A stretch of 64,000 nucleotides of DNA from NCBI RefSeq assembly GCF_900184245.1, contig NZ_FXXB01000008.1:1588146-1652145 (forward strand), given 5' to 3'. The notes under the pieces were generated by a model. That model was not told the DNA's origin. It searched no databases and saw nothing but the letters and a program-made list of their open reading frames with translations. The DNA comes from Brachybacterium massiliense. GTDB taxonomy: Bacteria > Actinomycetota > Actinomycetes > Actinomycetales > Dermabacteraceae. Positions 15,796 to 24,070 of this stretch are shown here, piece by piece (positions within the stretch are counted from its first letter, which is position 1; every line of letters starts with the position of its first letter). The position numbers were made by a program, and so were the translations under genes.

Positions 15796-17511
15796 TCAGG
15801 ACAGGTGCTGCCCGAGCTCCTTCATGAGGATCGAGAAGGAGATCGCGCCGGGATCCGGGGTGCCGAGCGACTTCTCGCCGAGCACGCGGGAGCGACCCAG
15901 GGCCGCGGTGATGTCCGCGGTGGCGTCTGCGGCCTGGCGGGCCGTGCCTGCAGCGGTGAGGATCGCCTCGGCGGCGTTCTCGCCGGTGAAGGCCTCGGCC
16001 AGCGCGGTGCGGAAGGGCGCGGCGGCATCGACCATGGTCTTGTCGCCCACCTTCGCGCCGCCCAGGCGCTGGATCGCGCTGATGCCGGCGTCGAGCGCGT
16101 CGATGATCGTGCGCGGCTCGCTGCCGGCCTGATCGTCGAAGACGCCGCCCGCGGCGATCAGCGCCGCGCCCCACAGTGCACCGGAGGTGCCGCCGGCGGA
16201 TTCGGACCATGCGTCCCCGGCGCGGACCAGCAGGGTGCGTGCCCCGGCACCGGCCTCGAGCGCTGCCTTCGCGGCGGCCGCGGCGCCCTTGGTGCCATAG
16301 GCCATGCCCTGGCCGTGATCGCCGTCGCCCGCGATCGCGTCGATCCGGCCCAGCTCGGCCTCCTCGCGCGCGGCCACGGCCTCGAACAGGTCCAGCACGC
16401 CCGCGATCTTCTGCGCGGCCTGCCGGGACTCTTCGCTCGCGGCGGGCGTCTCGTCGGCGCCGGCCTGCCAGAACTCGGTGCGTCGCGGCCGCTCGACCTG
16501 CGGCATCGCGCCGCGGTGGAAGGCGGGGGTGTCCACGGGTGCGAGCCAGTGCTGCTCGAGCTCCTCGTCCAGGAACACCAGGGTCAGGGACAGCCCGGCC
16601 ATGTCGAGGCTGGTCACCAGCTCGCCCACCTCGGGGCGCACTGGGGTGATGCCCGCGTTCTCGAGCAGCTCGGCGACCCGCTTGTAGACCACGAACAGCT
16701 CTTCGTACTTCACGGTGCCCAGGCCGTTGACCAGCACCGCTGCACGCCCGTTGTAGCCGCCCTCGCGGCGGGCCGGCTCCTCCTCGAGGATGCCCTTGAC
16801 CAGCAGCTCGGCGATCTCGGCGGCGGTGCCGATCGGTTCGTCGCGCACGCCGGGCTCGCCGTGGATGCCCAAGCCTACGCCCATCTGCTTCTCGGGCACG
16901 TGGAACAGCGCATCCTCCGCACCGGGCAGGGTGGGGCCGTCGAAGGCGACGCCGAAGGACCGGGTGGCGTCATTGGCCTTCAGCGCGATCCGCTCGGCCT
17001 CGTCGAGATCCGCGCCGGCCTCGATCGCGGCGCCCGCGATCTTGAACACCGGCAGGTCACCGGCGATGCCGCGACGGTCGGCGTGGTTCTCGGGAGTGTT
17101 GGAGACGATGTCATCGCTGACCTTGATGATCCGCACATCGATGCCCTCAGCGCGCAGCTTCTCCGCCGCGCCGCCGAAGTGGAGCACGTCCCCGGCGTAG
17201 TTGCCGAAGCCGAGGATCACGCCGCCGCCGTTCTCCGCATTGCGTGCCACCGAGTAGACCTGCGAGGTCGACGGCGAGGCGAAGACGTTGCCGCAGGGGG
17301 CGCCGTGACCCATACCCGGGCCCACCCAGCCGGCGAAGGCGGGGTAGTGGCCGGAGCCGCCGCCGATCACCAGGGCGGGCTGGCCCTTCGGGGTCTCGGT
17401 CGCGCGCACCACGCCGCCGTGCACCACGGCCACGTGATCGGGATGGGCGAGGGCCAGACCCGTCACGGCGTCGCTGGCGAACTCGGCGGGATCGTTGAAG
17501 AGGTACGTCAT
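15796..17511 (-). CDS. DhaK-DhaL fusion kinase, probable erythrulose kinase (DerK/LerK type)
   Basis: A 571-residue ATP-dependent ketose kinase. The DhaK domain (about 1-335) shows GGGSGHYPAFAG (50-61) and the covalent substrate-binding His217 in GLGIHGEPG; the DhaL nucleotide domain (about 360-571) has the Mg-binding AGDGDHG (394-400). Fused DhaK-DhaL enzymes use ATP, unlike the PTS-dependent three-protein form. In mycobacterial tetritol pathways such enzymes phosphorylate D- or L-erythrulose. The neighbouring isomerases and the SDR across the divergent promoter support that role over dihydroxyacetone itself, but which enantiomer is used is not visible. First gene of the minus-strand operon; a TCCTATAGGA site is 84 bp upstream. 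Confidence 0.85.
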   Translation of the reverse strand: MTYLFNDPAEFASDAVTGLALAHPDHVAVVHGGVVRATETPKGQPALVIGGGSGHYPAFAGWVGPGMGHGAPCGNVFASPSTSQVYSVARNAENGGGVILGFGNYAGDVLHFGGAAEKLRAEGIDVRIIKVSDDIVSNTPENHADRRGIAGDLPVFKIAGAAIEAGADLDEAERIALKANDATRSFGVAFDGPTLPGAEDALFHVPEKQMGVGLGIHGEPGVRDEPIGTAAEIAELLVKGILEEEPARREGGYNGRAAVLVNGLGTVKYEELFVVYKRVAELLENAGITPVRPEVGELVTSLDMAGLSLTLVFLDEELEQHWLAPVDTPAFHRGAMPQVERPRRTEFWQAGADETPAASEESRQAAQKIAGVLDLFEAVAAREEAELGRIDAIAGDGDHGQGMAYGTKGAAAAAKAALEAGAGARTLLVRAGDAWSESAGGTSGALWGAALIAAGGVFDDQAGSEPRTIIDALDAGISAIQRLGGAKVGDKTMVDAAAPFRTALAEAFTGENAAEAILTAAGTARQAADATADITAALGRSRVLGEKSLGTPDPGAISFSILMKELGQHLS

Positions 17512-17594
17512 CGTGGTTTCCTCCGGAGGCTGCCGCGGGGGACCGACGGCGCATGGTCGTGGGTGGTCGCGAGAGGTCTGCGACCCACGCTCGA

Positions 17595-17604
17595 TCCTAT
17601 AGGA
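17595..17604. promoter_or_regulatory. TCCTATAGGA operator before the kinase operon
   Basis: Perfect 10-bp palindrome, 84 bp upstream of the DhaK-DhaL start in the 281-bp divergent region. Flanks GA and AA extend it asymmetrically. Proposed binding site for the FadR-type regulator at 12541. Confidence 0.65.
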
Positions 17605-17742
17605 AAGGTCGTGCGATGTGCAGGGCCCCGCATCGACAGCGGAATCATGCCGCCGTCACCTCGGGCGATCGTCGTGCCGCATTCGCTCCGACGGGCGACT
17701 GATCTGTCGGAATGCGTGATGAGGGGTGGCATCGGAGCCCTC

Positions 17743-17756
17743 GATCCTATAGGATC
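17743..17756. promoter_or_regulatory. GATCCTATAGGATC operator before the isomerase/SDR operon
   Basis: Perfect 14-bp palindrome centred 43 bp before the ATG at 17793, the best match of the set. TATAGG inside it may double as a -10 element, so repressor binding would block RNA polymerase directly. Confidence 0.7.
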
Positions 17757-17792
17757 AGGAGCGTCACTCCCTGACCCCACGAAAGGACAACG

Positions 17793-18725
17793 ATGTTCAC
17801 CGCAGAGAACTGGCCGATCGGTGCCAACATGCTCGGCTTCGGCAACAGGACCTCGGACGGCACCCCGCTGCTGGAGGCCTCCTCGACGGTCTGGGCCTCC
17901 CAGCTGCGTCAGGTCAAGGAGCTCGGCGTCGACCAGGTCGACCCCACCGATGCCTGGCTGCCGCTCGCGAAGCTGAGCGATGAGCGGGTCGAGGAGTTCC
18001 GCCGCGTGCTCGACGGCGAGGGCATGTCCCTCTCCTCGATCTCCATGACCCGCAACTCCGTGGTGGACGTCGAGAACGGGGAGCAGAACCTCCGCGATGC
18101 CCACCGCTTCATCGAGCTCGCCCCGAGCTTCGGCGTGACTGTCGTGAACACCGGCTTCATGCAGGCCATCACCGAGAAGCAGGCCAAGGCCATCTGGTTC
18201 TGGCTCGAGGACGGCCACGTGGACGATCCGGCGCTGCGCGATCTCGCGATCGAGCGCGTGCGCGAGCTCGGCGACGCCGCGAAGGCGCTGGGCGTCCAGC
18301 TGAGCCTCGAGATGTACGAGGACACCTACGTGGGCACCGCGGACGAGGCGGTCTCCTTCATCACGGACGTCGACCACGACGCGGTGGGCCTGAACCCGGA
18401 CCTCGGCAACCTGGTGCGCCTGCACCGCGAGGTCGAGCCCTGGGAGGACATGTTCGAGAAGGTCCTGCCGCACTCGAACTTCTGGCACATCAAGAACTAC
18501 ACCCGCGACTACGACCCCGCGACCGGCGCCTACTCCTCCGCGCCGATGCCGCTGAAGTACGGTTACATCAACTACCGCAAGGTGATCCGTCGTGCTCTCG
18601 AGCTCGGCTACACCGGGCCCTTCTGCTGCGAGCACTATGGCTCCGACTCGCTCGGCGTCATCGCGGAGAACGTGCACTACATCCGCCAGGTGCTGACCTC
18701 CGCCCTCGCCGACGACGTCGCCTGA
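17793..18725 (+). CDS. TIM-barrel sugar (phosphate) isomerase/epimerase, EryC-like candidate
   Basis: A 310-residue AP-endonuclease-2/xylose-isomerase-like barrel. The expected metal ligands are visible: Glu173 (LSLEMYED), Asp203 (NPDLGN), His232 (WHIKNY) and Glu280 (CCEHYG). The family includes ketose 3-epimerases, hydroxypyruvate isomerases and the tetrulose-4-phosphate racemase EryC of Brucella, which has a similar length. Being the first gene after the best operator of the tetritol locus and followed by the D-threitol-dehydrogenase-like SDR, it probably interconverts tetruloses or their phosphates. Ribosome site AAAGGA about 6 nt before the ATG. The exact reaction is unknown. Confidence 0.8.
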   Translation: MFTAENWPIGANMLGFGNRTSDGTPLLEASSTVWASQLRQVKELGVDQVDPTDAWLPLAKLSDERVEEFRRVLDGEGMSLSSISMTRNSVVDVENGEQNLRDAHRFIELAPSFGVTVVNTGFMQAITEKQAKAIWFWLEDGHVDDPALRDLAIERVRELGDAAKALGVQLSLEMYEDTYVGTADEAVSFITDVDHDAVGLNPDLGNLVRLHREVEPWEDMFEKVLPHSNFWHIKNYTRDYDPATGAYSSAPMPLKYGYINYRKVIRRALELGYTGPFCCEHYGSDSLGVIAENVHYIRQVLTSALADDVA

Positions 18726-18756
18726 ACCGGCCCATCCCGTTCGAAGGAGAACCACG

Positions 18757-19560
18757 ATGACCCTTGAGACCAGGACCATCCAGCCCTTCCCCGCTCAGCG
18801 CACCGCGCTGGTCACCGGCGCCGGGGCGCCCCGCGGCATCGGGCGGCGCGTGGTGCGCAAGCTCGTCGCCGAGGGATGGAACGTCGCCGCGGCCGACATC
18901 GACGGCGCGGCCGTCGAGGAGTTCGCGGCCGAGCTGAACGCCGAGATCCCCGCCGAGTCCGGCCTGAAGGTGATCGGCGTGGGCGTGGACATCAGCGAAC
19001 AGGCCTCGGTCGATGCCGCCTTCGCGCGCGTCGATGCGGAGCTGCCGCAGCTGGTGGCGCTGGTGAACCTCGCCGGCATCCCCAGCCCTCACTCGATCCT
19101 CGAGATCACCTCGGAGATCTGGGACCGGGTCATGAACGTCAACGGCAAGGGCACCCTGCTGATGATGCAGGCCGCGGCGCAGCGCATGATCGACGGCGGC
19201 GTGGGCGGACGCATCGTCAACACCTCCTCGATCACCGCTCTCGACGGCGGAGGCACCTTCTCCAAGACCGGCTACGCCGCGGCGAAGGCCGCCGTGCAGG
19301 GCCTCACTCGCGGTGCCGCCCGCGAGCTGGGCGTCCACGGGATCACCGCCAACGTGATCCTGCCCGGCCCGATCGACACCGACATCATGGGCGGCACGCT
19401 GACCGACGAGCGCAAGGCCGGGATGAGCGCGAACATCCCCCTGCAGCGCGTGGGCCAGCCCGAGGAGGTCGCCGGCCTGATCAGCTTCCTGGTCAGCGAG
19501 GACTCCTCGTTCGTCAGCGGCACCTCGATCAACGTCGACGGCGGCAAGCACATGCACTGA
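18757..19560 (+). CDS. Short-chain dehydrogenase, probable D-threitol/tetritol dehydrogenase (DthD-like)
   Basis: A 267-residue classical SDR with TGAGAPRGIG (20-29), NLAG (104-107), catalytic Ser158, Tyr173 and Lys177 (YAAAK), and the C-terminal INVDGG. The Pro-Arg in the Gly-rich loop and the acidic residue after strand 2 (AAADID) point to NAD+. In the tetritol pathway it would oxidise D-threitol or erythritol to erythrulose, the substrate of the DhaK-type kinase on the other side of the operator region. It follows the isomerase by 31 bp with GAAGGAGAA upstream. Substrate is inferred from context. Confidence 0.85.
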   Translation: MTLETRTIQPFPAQRTALVTGAGAPRGIGRRVVRKLVAEGWNVAAADIDGAAVEEFAAELNAEIPAESGLKVIGVGVDISEQASVDAAFARVDAELPQLVALVNLAGIPSPHSILEITSEIWDRVMNVNGKGTLLMMQAAAQRMIDGGVGGRIVNTSSITALDGGGTFSKTGYAAAKAAVQGLTRGAARELGVHGITANVILPGPIDTDIMGGTLTDERKAGMSANIPLQRVGQPEEVAGLISFLVSEDSSFVSGTSINVDGGKHMH

Positions 19561-19569
19561 TCCGGCGGC

Positions 19570-19592
19570 GCCGGGGCTCGGCGGGCCCCGGC
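19570..19592 (+). terminator. Hairpin after the SDR gene
   Basis: GCCGGGGC (19570-19577) and GCCCCGGC (19585-19592) form an 8-bp stem 9 bp after the stop; there is no U-run, as is common in high-GC actinobacteria. It probably separates the SDR transcript from the flavin dehydrogenase gene. Confidence 0.5.
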
Positions 19593-19697
19593 CTCACCGG
19601 CCGCCCCGCCCCGTCCCCGCAGATCTGTGAGGATGGGCGGGGCATCGCCGTACCATCCGGGCATCGTCGCCCGAACCCAGCAAGGAGCAGCACATCC

Positions 19698-20990
19698 ATG
19701 GCCGACTCCCCACTCTCCGCCGCCCTCGAGTTCGCGAGGATGCTCGCCGCGGGCGGCTTCCGCCTGGATCCGCTGGACTCCGCCCCCTCGATCGAGGACA
19801 TCCGCCGCCTGGCCCGGCGCCGTCTGCCCACCATGGCCTTCGACATCCTCGACGGCGCCTCCAACCATGAGCTCACGGCCGGCGAGAACGTCGCCGACCT
19901 GCGCGAGGTGCGCTTTCGGCCCCGCTGGCTCACCGACATCTCCACTATCGACGTCTCCACCGCCGTCGACGGCCAGGAGCTCGAGCGGCCCTACGTTCTC
20001 GGCCCGCTGGGTCTGCAGCGCATGATCGGCGGCGAGGGCGAGCTGGGCGCGGTGCGGGCCGCCGGAAGGGCGAACATCCCCTTCACCCTCTCCACCGCCT
20101 CGAACTGGACGATGGAGGAGCTCGCCGAGCAGGCCACCGGTCCGCTCTGGTACCAGCTGTACATGTACAAGAGCGAGCGCATCGTCTCGAACCTGATCCA
20201 GCGTGCGAAGGGCATCGGCGCCGAGGTTCTCGTGGTCACGGTGGACGTCCCGCTGAACGGCAAGCGCTACCGCGATCACCGCAACGGAATGTCCATCCCG
20301 CCCAGGATCACCCCGGCCAACGCGGTCCAGGCCGTGCGCCACCTGAATTGGACCCGCGCGATCATGCGCCCGCCGACGATCGGCTTCCGCAACCTCAAGG
20401 ACGAGGTCCAGGGCGACAACGCCGTCTCCCACCAGGAGTTCGTCGCCAAGTATCTCGCGAACCTCACTCTGACCTGGGAAAGCATCGAGGACGTGCGACG
20501 GCAGTGGGACGGCCCCCTCTACCTCAAGGGGATCCTCACTCCCGAGGACGCCCAGCGCGCCCGACGGGTCGGGGCGGACGGCATCTACGTCTCCAACCAC
20601 GGCGGTCGCCAGCTCGACTCCTCGCCCAGCACCATCCGTGCGCTGCCGAGCATCGTGGATGCGGTGGGCGAGGATATGACGGTCGTCTTCGACGGGGGTG
20701 TGCGCACCGGCGACGACATCGCCAAGGCGATCGCCGTCGGCGCGGACCTCGTCTCGATCGGCCGGGCCTGGGGCTACGGCAACGCCGCCGCCGGGGAGAA
20801 GGGTGTGCTGCGCGTGCTCGACATCCTCGACGGCGAGCTGTCTCTGGCGATGGGCCAGCTCGGCGCCACCAGCGTCCCCGCGCTGGATCGCAGCTTCGTG
20901 GAGTACCCCGAGGCATGGCACGGCGCGGGCATGCACCGCGAGCCCGAGCCCGCTGAGGCGGTCGAGGCGCCGGGCGAGCTCACGCCGTGA
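19698..20990 (+). CDS. FMN-dependent alpha-hydroxy-acid dehydrogenase/oxidase (LldD-like)
   Basis: A 430-residue TIM-barrel flavoprotein of the L-lactate dehydrogenase/glycolate oxidase family. Diagnostic segments are LSTASNWTMEELAE (131-144), Lys277 in LYLKGIL, and the catalytic SNHGGRQLD (His301, Arg304), followed by the FMN phosphate loop FDGGVRTGDD. ATG 19698 has AAGGAG 10 nt upstream. It may oxidise L-lactate, the product of the L-fucose pathway encoded 8 kb downstream, or a four-carbon 2-hydroxy acid from the surrounding loci; sequence alone does not decide. Its end overlaps the convergent MFS gene by 11 bp. Confidence 0.88.
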   Translation: MADSPLSAALEFARMLAAGGFRLDPLDSAPSIEDIRRLARRRLPTMAFDILDGASNHELTAGENVADLREVRFRPRWLTDISTIDVSTAVDGQELERPYVLGPLGLQRMIGGEGELGAVRAAGRANIPFTLSTASNWTMEELAEQATGPLWYQLYMYKSERIVSNLIQRAKGIGAEVLVVTVDVPLNGKRYRDHRNGMSIPPRITPANAVQAVRHLNWTRAIMRPPTIGFRNLKDEVQGDNAVSHQEFVAKYLANLTLTWESIEDVRRQWDGPLYLKGILTPEDAQRARRVGADGIYVSNHGGRQLDSSPSTIRALPSIVDAVGEDMTVVFDGGVRTGDDIAKAIAVGADLVSIGRAWGYGNAAAGEKGVLRVLDILDGELSLAMGQLGATSVPALDRSFVEYPEAWHGAGMHREPEPAEAVEAPGELTP

Positions 20991-22215
20991 GGCGCCGTCG
21001 TGTGGTGACCCACAGCCCGATCCCCGCGACCGCCATCAGCACCAGCTGCGAGGCCATCGCCGCGCGGTAGTCCGCGAGGGTGGCTGCGCCGCCGCCGGTG
21101 CGCAGGTCCAGCACGATCCCGATCAGCAGCACGGACATCAGCGCGCCGGAGAACCCGCCGATGTTCACCATCCCCGTCGCGGTGCCGATCGCCCGGTGCG
21201 GCACCCCCGTGCGGGCGAGATCGAAGCCGACGGCGCAGATCGCGGAGCCGATCGCCATCGCCGTGAACAGGGGCACCAGCTGCCATGCCGTGAGCTGCTG
21301 CGGCATCAGCAGGGTCACAGCCCAGGTCCCCGTGAGGATCACCCCCGCGATCCAGCCCAGCAGCGGCCTGCGGTGCGGGAAGCGCCCTGTGAGCACCCCG
21401 ATGAAGGGGCCCAGCGCCACCATCACCACCACGTTGAACGTCATCAGCGTGCCCACCTGGGCGGCGCCGATGCCGAGCGCTGTCATGTACGGCACCGCCC
21501 ACATCAGCAGCGCGGAGTTCACGGTGGCCAGGCACATCCAGTGCACGAAGAAACCTGACCAGGCCGCGCGCGAGGTGAACACGTCCCGCAGCAGCTGACC
21601 GGGACGGGCCAGGGGCACGGGGGAGGCACCCGGCTGCTCGGGCGGCGAGTCCTGCACGAACGCGATCACCAGCAGCATGCCGAGCAACAGCAGAACGGCG
21701 AGCGACGCCCAGGCCGCGGTCCAGCCGGCGCTCAGCAGCAGCCCCAGGAAGGGCACGGCCGCCACGGCCTGACCGAACTGCCCGATCATTGTCGCGAGCT
21801 GCGTGAACACCGGCACCTGCCGGAAGGGGAACCAGGTGGCGATCAGCCGCACCACGCTGACCAGCGTGGCGGCATCGCCCACCCCGGTCAGCATCCGCGC
21901 CGCGAGGGCGGTGGGGATGTCCGTGGAAAGGGCAAGCAGAGCCTGCCCCGCAGTCATGGTCAGCGCGCCCAGCACCAGCATCCGCCGCGGCCCCAGGCGG
22001 TCCAGGAGCAGCCCGGCGGGGATCTGCGCGGCGGCGTAGGTGCCCAGCTGCACCACTCCGAACATGCTCAGCAGCGTTCCGTCGGCCCCGAAGCGTGCCG
22101 AGGCCTCGACGCTGGCCACGCCGAAGGCGGCGCGTCCGGAGACGGCGCAGAGATAGGCGAAGACACCGACCGCCCAGACGAGATGTGCGCGGGTGAGGCG
22201 GCGAGCGGGTCTCAT
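20980..22215 (-). CDS. MFS transporter
   Basis: A 411-residue major facilitator with twelve predicted helices. The first cytoplasmic loop carries LLLDRLGPRRMLVLGAL, a version of the MFS motif A, and HRAIGTATGMVNIGG lies in the second half. It resembles metabolite:H+ symporters or exporters with no specific assignment. A CCTATAGG site 162 bp upstream suggests it belongs to the tetritol/tetronate regulon, where it would be the only importer candidate besides GntP; that is inference. No close ribosome site conflict; the ATG is the first start of the open frame. Confidence 0.85.
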   Translation of the reverse strand: MRPARRLTRAHLVWAVGVFAYLCAVSGRAAFGVASVEASARFGADGTLLSMFGVVQLGTYAAAQIPAGLLLDRLGPRRMLVLGALTMTAGQALLALSTDIPTALAARMLTGVGDAATLVSVVRLIATWFPFRQVPVFTQLATMIGQFGQAVAAVPFLGLLLSAGWTAAWASLAVLLLLGMLLVIAFVQDSPPEQPGASPVPLARPGQLLRDVFTSRAAWSGFFVHWMCLATVNSALLMWAVPYMTALGIGAAQVGTLMTFNVVVMVALGPFIGVLTGRFPHRRPLLGWIAGVILTGTWAVTLLMPQQLTAWQLVPLFTAMAIGSAICAVGFDLARTGVPHRAIGTATGMVNIGGFSGALMSVLLIGIVLDLRTGGGAATLADYRAAMASQLVLMAVAGIGLWVTTRRRLTA

Positions 22216-22376
22216 GCGGTCTGTGCTCAGTTCACTGGAGGGGAAGGCGCAGCGGCCCGGGCCCCGGGGGAGGAGAGGGTCCGGACCGCTGGTCGCCGGC
22301 TCGGCGCCGGGACTGGAGGCGTCCGAGGGGCCCGCCGAGCGCTGTCCGGAGCGCGTCGGCGGCCTGTCGCCTTATG

Positions 22377-22384
22377 CCTATAGG
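22377..22384. promoter_or_regulatory. CCTATAGG operator
   Basis: Fourth copy of the 8-bp palindrome, followed by ATC as in the other sites; the left flank is less conserved. It is 162 bp before the MFS start and 253 bp before the 3HCDH-family start. Confidence 0.55.
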
Positions 22385-22508
22385 ATCTACCGGCCGCCCG
22401 GCCGGGTCAAGCGCGCCCGGCGCCACCCGATGGACAGCGCCCCCAGGCGCGGCGGCGTCGGACGGGCCGCGACACCCCGTACGAAGGGGGTTCCCCTTCT
22501 CGCAAATA

Positions 22509-22518
22509 TCCAATAGGA
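22509..22518. promoter_or_regulatory. TCCAATAGGA, degenerate operator
   Basis: One base from TCCTATAGGA, about 120 bp before the ATG at 22637. It may be the site that controls the acid-sugar operon, or an AT-rich promoter element. Confidence 0.45.
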
Positions 22519-22636
22519 TTGCGTGGCATGAGTCCGATGCGTCGGAACGCTGCGGTGCACGCAGCCGCGACCGGCGCGATGGCAGCGGTGTCGTCCTTCG
22601 CGGCGGTGCCCACCTACTGACGAAGGAGTCCCCCTG

Positions 22637-24070
22637 ATGACCATCTCCACCGTGACCATCGTCGGCGCCGGCTACATGGGCGGAGGGATCGCCCAGGTCC
22701 TCGCCATCGCCGGATTCGATGTGACCATCGCCGATGTGAGCGTCGAGAACGCCAACGCCTCCCTCGAGCGTCTCCAGAAGGAGGCCCGCGAGTTCGAGGA
22801 GCAGGGCCTGTACGCCCCCGGCTCCGCCGATCTCGTCGCGAAGAACATCTCCGCCGGCAAGACCATCGAGGAAGCCGTCGCGGACGTCGACTTCATCGAG
22901 GAGGCCGTGTTCGAGCGCATCGACGTCAAGCGCGACGTCCTCGCGAAAATCTCCGAGCACGCCCGCCCGGACGCCATCATCGGTACCAACACCTCGACCA
23001 TCCCGGTCAAGGAGCTCGAGAGCGCCGTGAAGCACCCCGAGCGGTTCCTCACCGTCCACTTCTCCAACCCCGCCCCCTTCATCCCGGGCGTCGAGCTGGT
23101 CGCCGGCAAGGACACCACCCCCGAGGCGATCGCCGCGGTCAAGGAGCTGCTGGAGAAGTCCGGCAACCAGGGCGCGCAGGTCGCCGACACCCCCGGCATG
23201 GTGCTCAACCGCCTCCAGTACGCGCTGCTGAAGGAGGCCACCTCGGTGGTCGAGGAGGGCGTCGCCACCGCGGAGGATGTGGACACCATCGTCCGCACCA
23301 CCTTCGGCTTCCGCCTCGGCTTCTTCGGCCCCTTCGCGATCGCTGACCAGGCCGGCCTGGACGTCTACGCGAACTGCTTCGTGACCTTCGAGGATGCCTT
23401 CGGTGATCGCCTCTCGACCCCGACGATCCTCACCGACTCCGTCGCGGCGGATCGCAAGGGCGTCAAGAACGGCAAGGGCCTGCTCGGCGACTACGACGAG
23501 GAGACCGCTGCGGAGCTGATCGCCTACCGCAACAAGGCCTACGCCAAGATGTCGCAGCTCCTCGCGGAGCTCGGCCCGGCCCCGAAGCCCACCCCCAAGA
23601 ACCATCCACCCCGCGGGCACTGCCCGTCGGCCGGGCACCGCCGCCCGGGAACCGCGCTGAACGCTCGGGACCCGCGCACGAGCCCGGGTCCCGAGCGTTG
23701 CTGCTCGAGGCTCCCGACGGCGTGCGCCCGCCCGTCCTCTGGAGAACCCTCTCGTGGAAGAACTCGTCCTCGCGGAGCGGCCGGTCTGGCTGCTCCTGAC
23801 GATCGCAGTGGTCGCGATCGCCCTGCTGCTGGTCCTGATCATCAAGACCCGCCTGCATGCCTTCTTCTCCCTGCTGATCATCGCGGTGGCCACCGGCCTC
23901 GCCGCGGGGATCGGGGTCGGCGACGTCATCGACGTGGTGATCGCCGGCTTCAGCACGACCGTCGGAACGGTCGCACTGCTGGTCGGCTTCGGCGCCGTGC
24001 TGGGAAGACTCATCGAGATCACCGGCGGCGCGCAGGTGCTCGCCGACAAGATGCTCGACACCTTCGGTGA
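22637..24070 (+). CDS. 3-hydroxyacyl-CoA dehydrogenase-family enzyme, probable frameshift or lost stop near 3' end
   Basis: The first 320 or so residues form a complete NAD-binding 3-hydroxyacyl-CoA dehydrogenase-family protein: GAGYMGGGIA (10-19), TNTSTIPV, VHFSNPAPFIPGVE and the C-terminal dimerisation domain with ADQAGLDVYAN. Members also oxidise L-gulonate or other hydroxy acids, which would fit the acid-sugar neighbours. After LLAELGPAPKP the frame does not stop: it runs through a 15-bp terminator hairpin and about 317 bp into the GntP gene, ending at 24070 with a low-complexity Arg/Gly/Pro tail. The real protein probably ends near 23600-23660. In the +1 frame a TGA at 23658-23660 sits exactly before the hairpin. 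Sequencing error, a real frameshift, or stop loss are all possible. Confidence 0.75.
   Translation: MTISTVTIVGAGYMGGGIAQVLAIAGFDVTIADVSVENANASLERLQKEAREFEEQGLYAPGSADLVAKNISAGKTIEEAVADVDFIEEAVFERIDVKRDVLAKISEHARPDAIIGTNTSTIPVKELESAVKHPERFLTVHFSNPAPFIPGVELVAGKDTTPEAIAAVKELLEKSGNQGAQVADTPGMVLNRLQYALLKEATSVVEEGVATAEDVDTIVRTTFGFRLGFFGPFAIADQAGLDVYANCFVTFEDAFGDRLSTPTILTDSVAADRKGVKNGKGLLGDYDEETAAELIAYRNKAYAKMSQLLAELGPAPKPTPKNHPPRGHCPSAGHRRPGTALNARDPRTSPGPERCCSRLPTACARPSSGEPSRGRTRPRGAAGLAAPDDRSGRDRPAAGPDHQDPPACLLLPADHRGGHRPRRGDRGRRRHRRGDRRLQHDRRNGRTAGRLRRRAGKTHRDHRRRAGARRQDARHLR
23660..23699 (+). terminator. Perfect 15-bp terminator hairpin
   Basis: AACGCTCGGGACCCG (23660-23674) pairs perfectly with CGGGTCCCGAGCGTT (23685-23699), loop 10 nt. 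It marks the expected end of the 3HCDH-family gene even though that frame reads through it. Confidence 0.75.

Larger units (their letters stand above)
22216..22636. promoter_or_regulatory. 421-bp divergent control region between MFS and 3HCDH-family genes
   Basis: No protein gene is supported. It contains a CCTATAGG palindrome (22377-22384) and a near match (22509-22518). The stretch 22495-22525 is notably AT-richer than the surroundings, as expected for a promoter. Confidence 0.6.

Noticed and set aside
23700-24070. A true fusion domain at the C-terminus of the 3HCDH-family protein
   Set aside because: The tail is the out-of-frame reading of the GntP coding sequence and has low-complexity Arg/Gly/Pro content.
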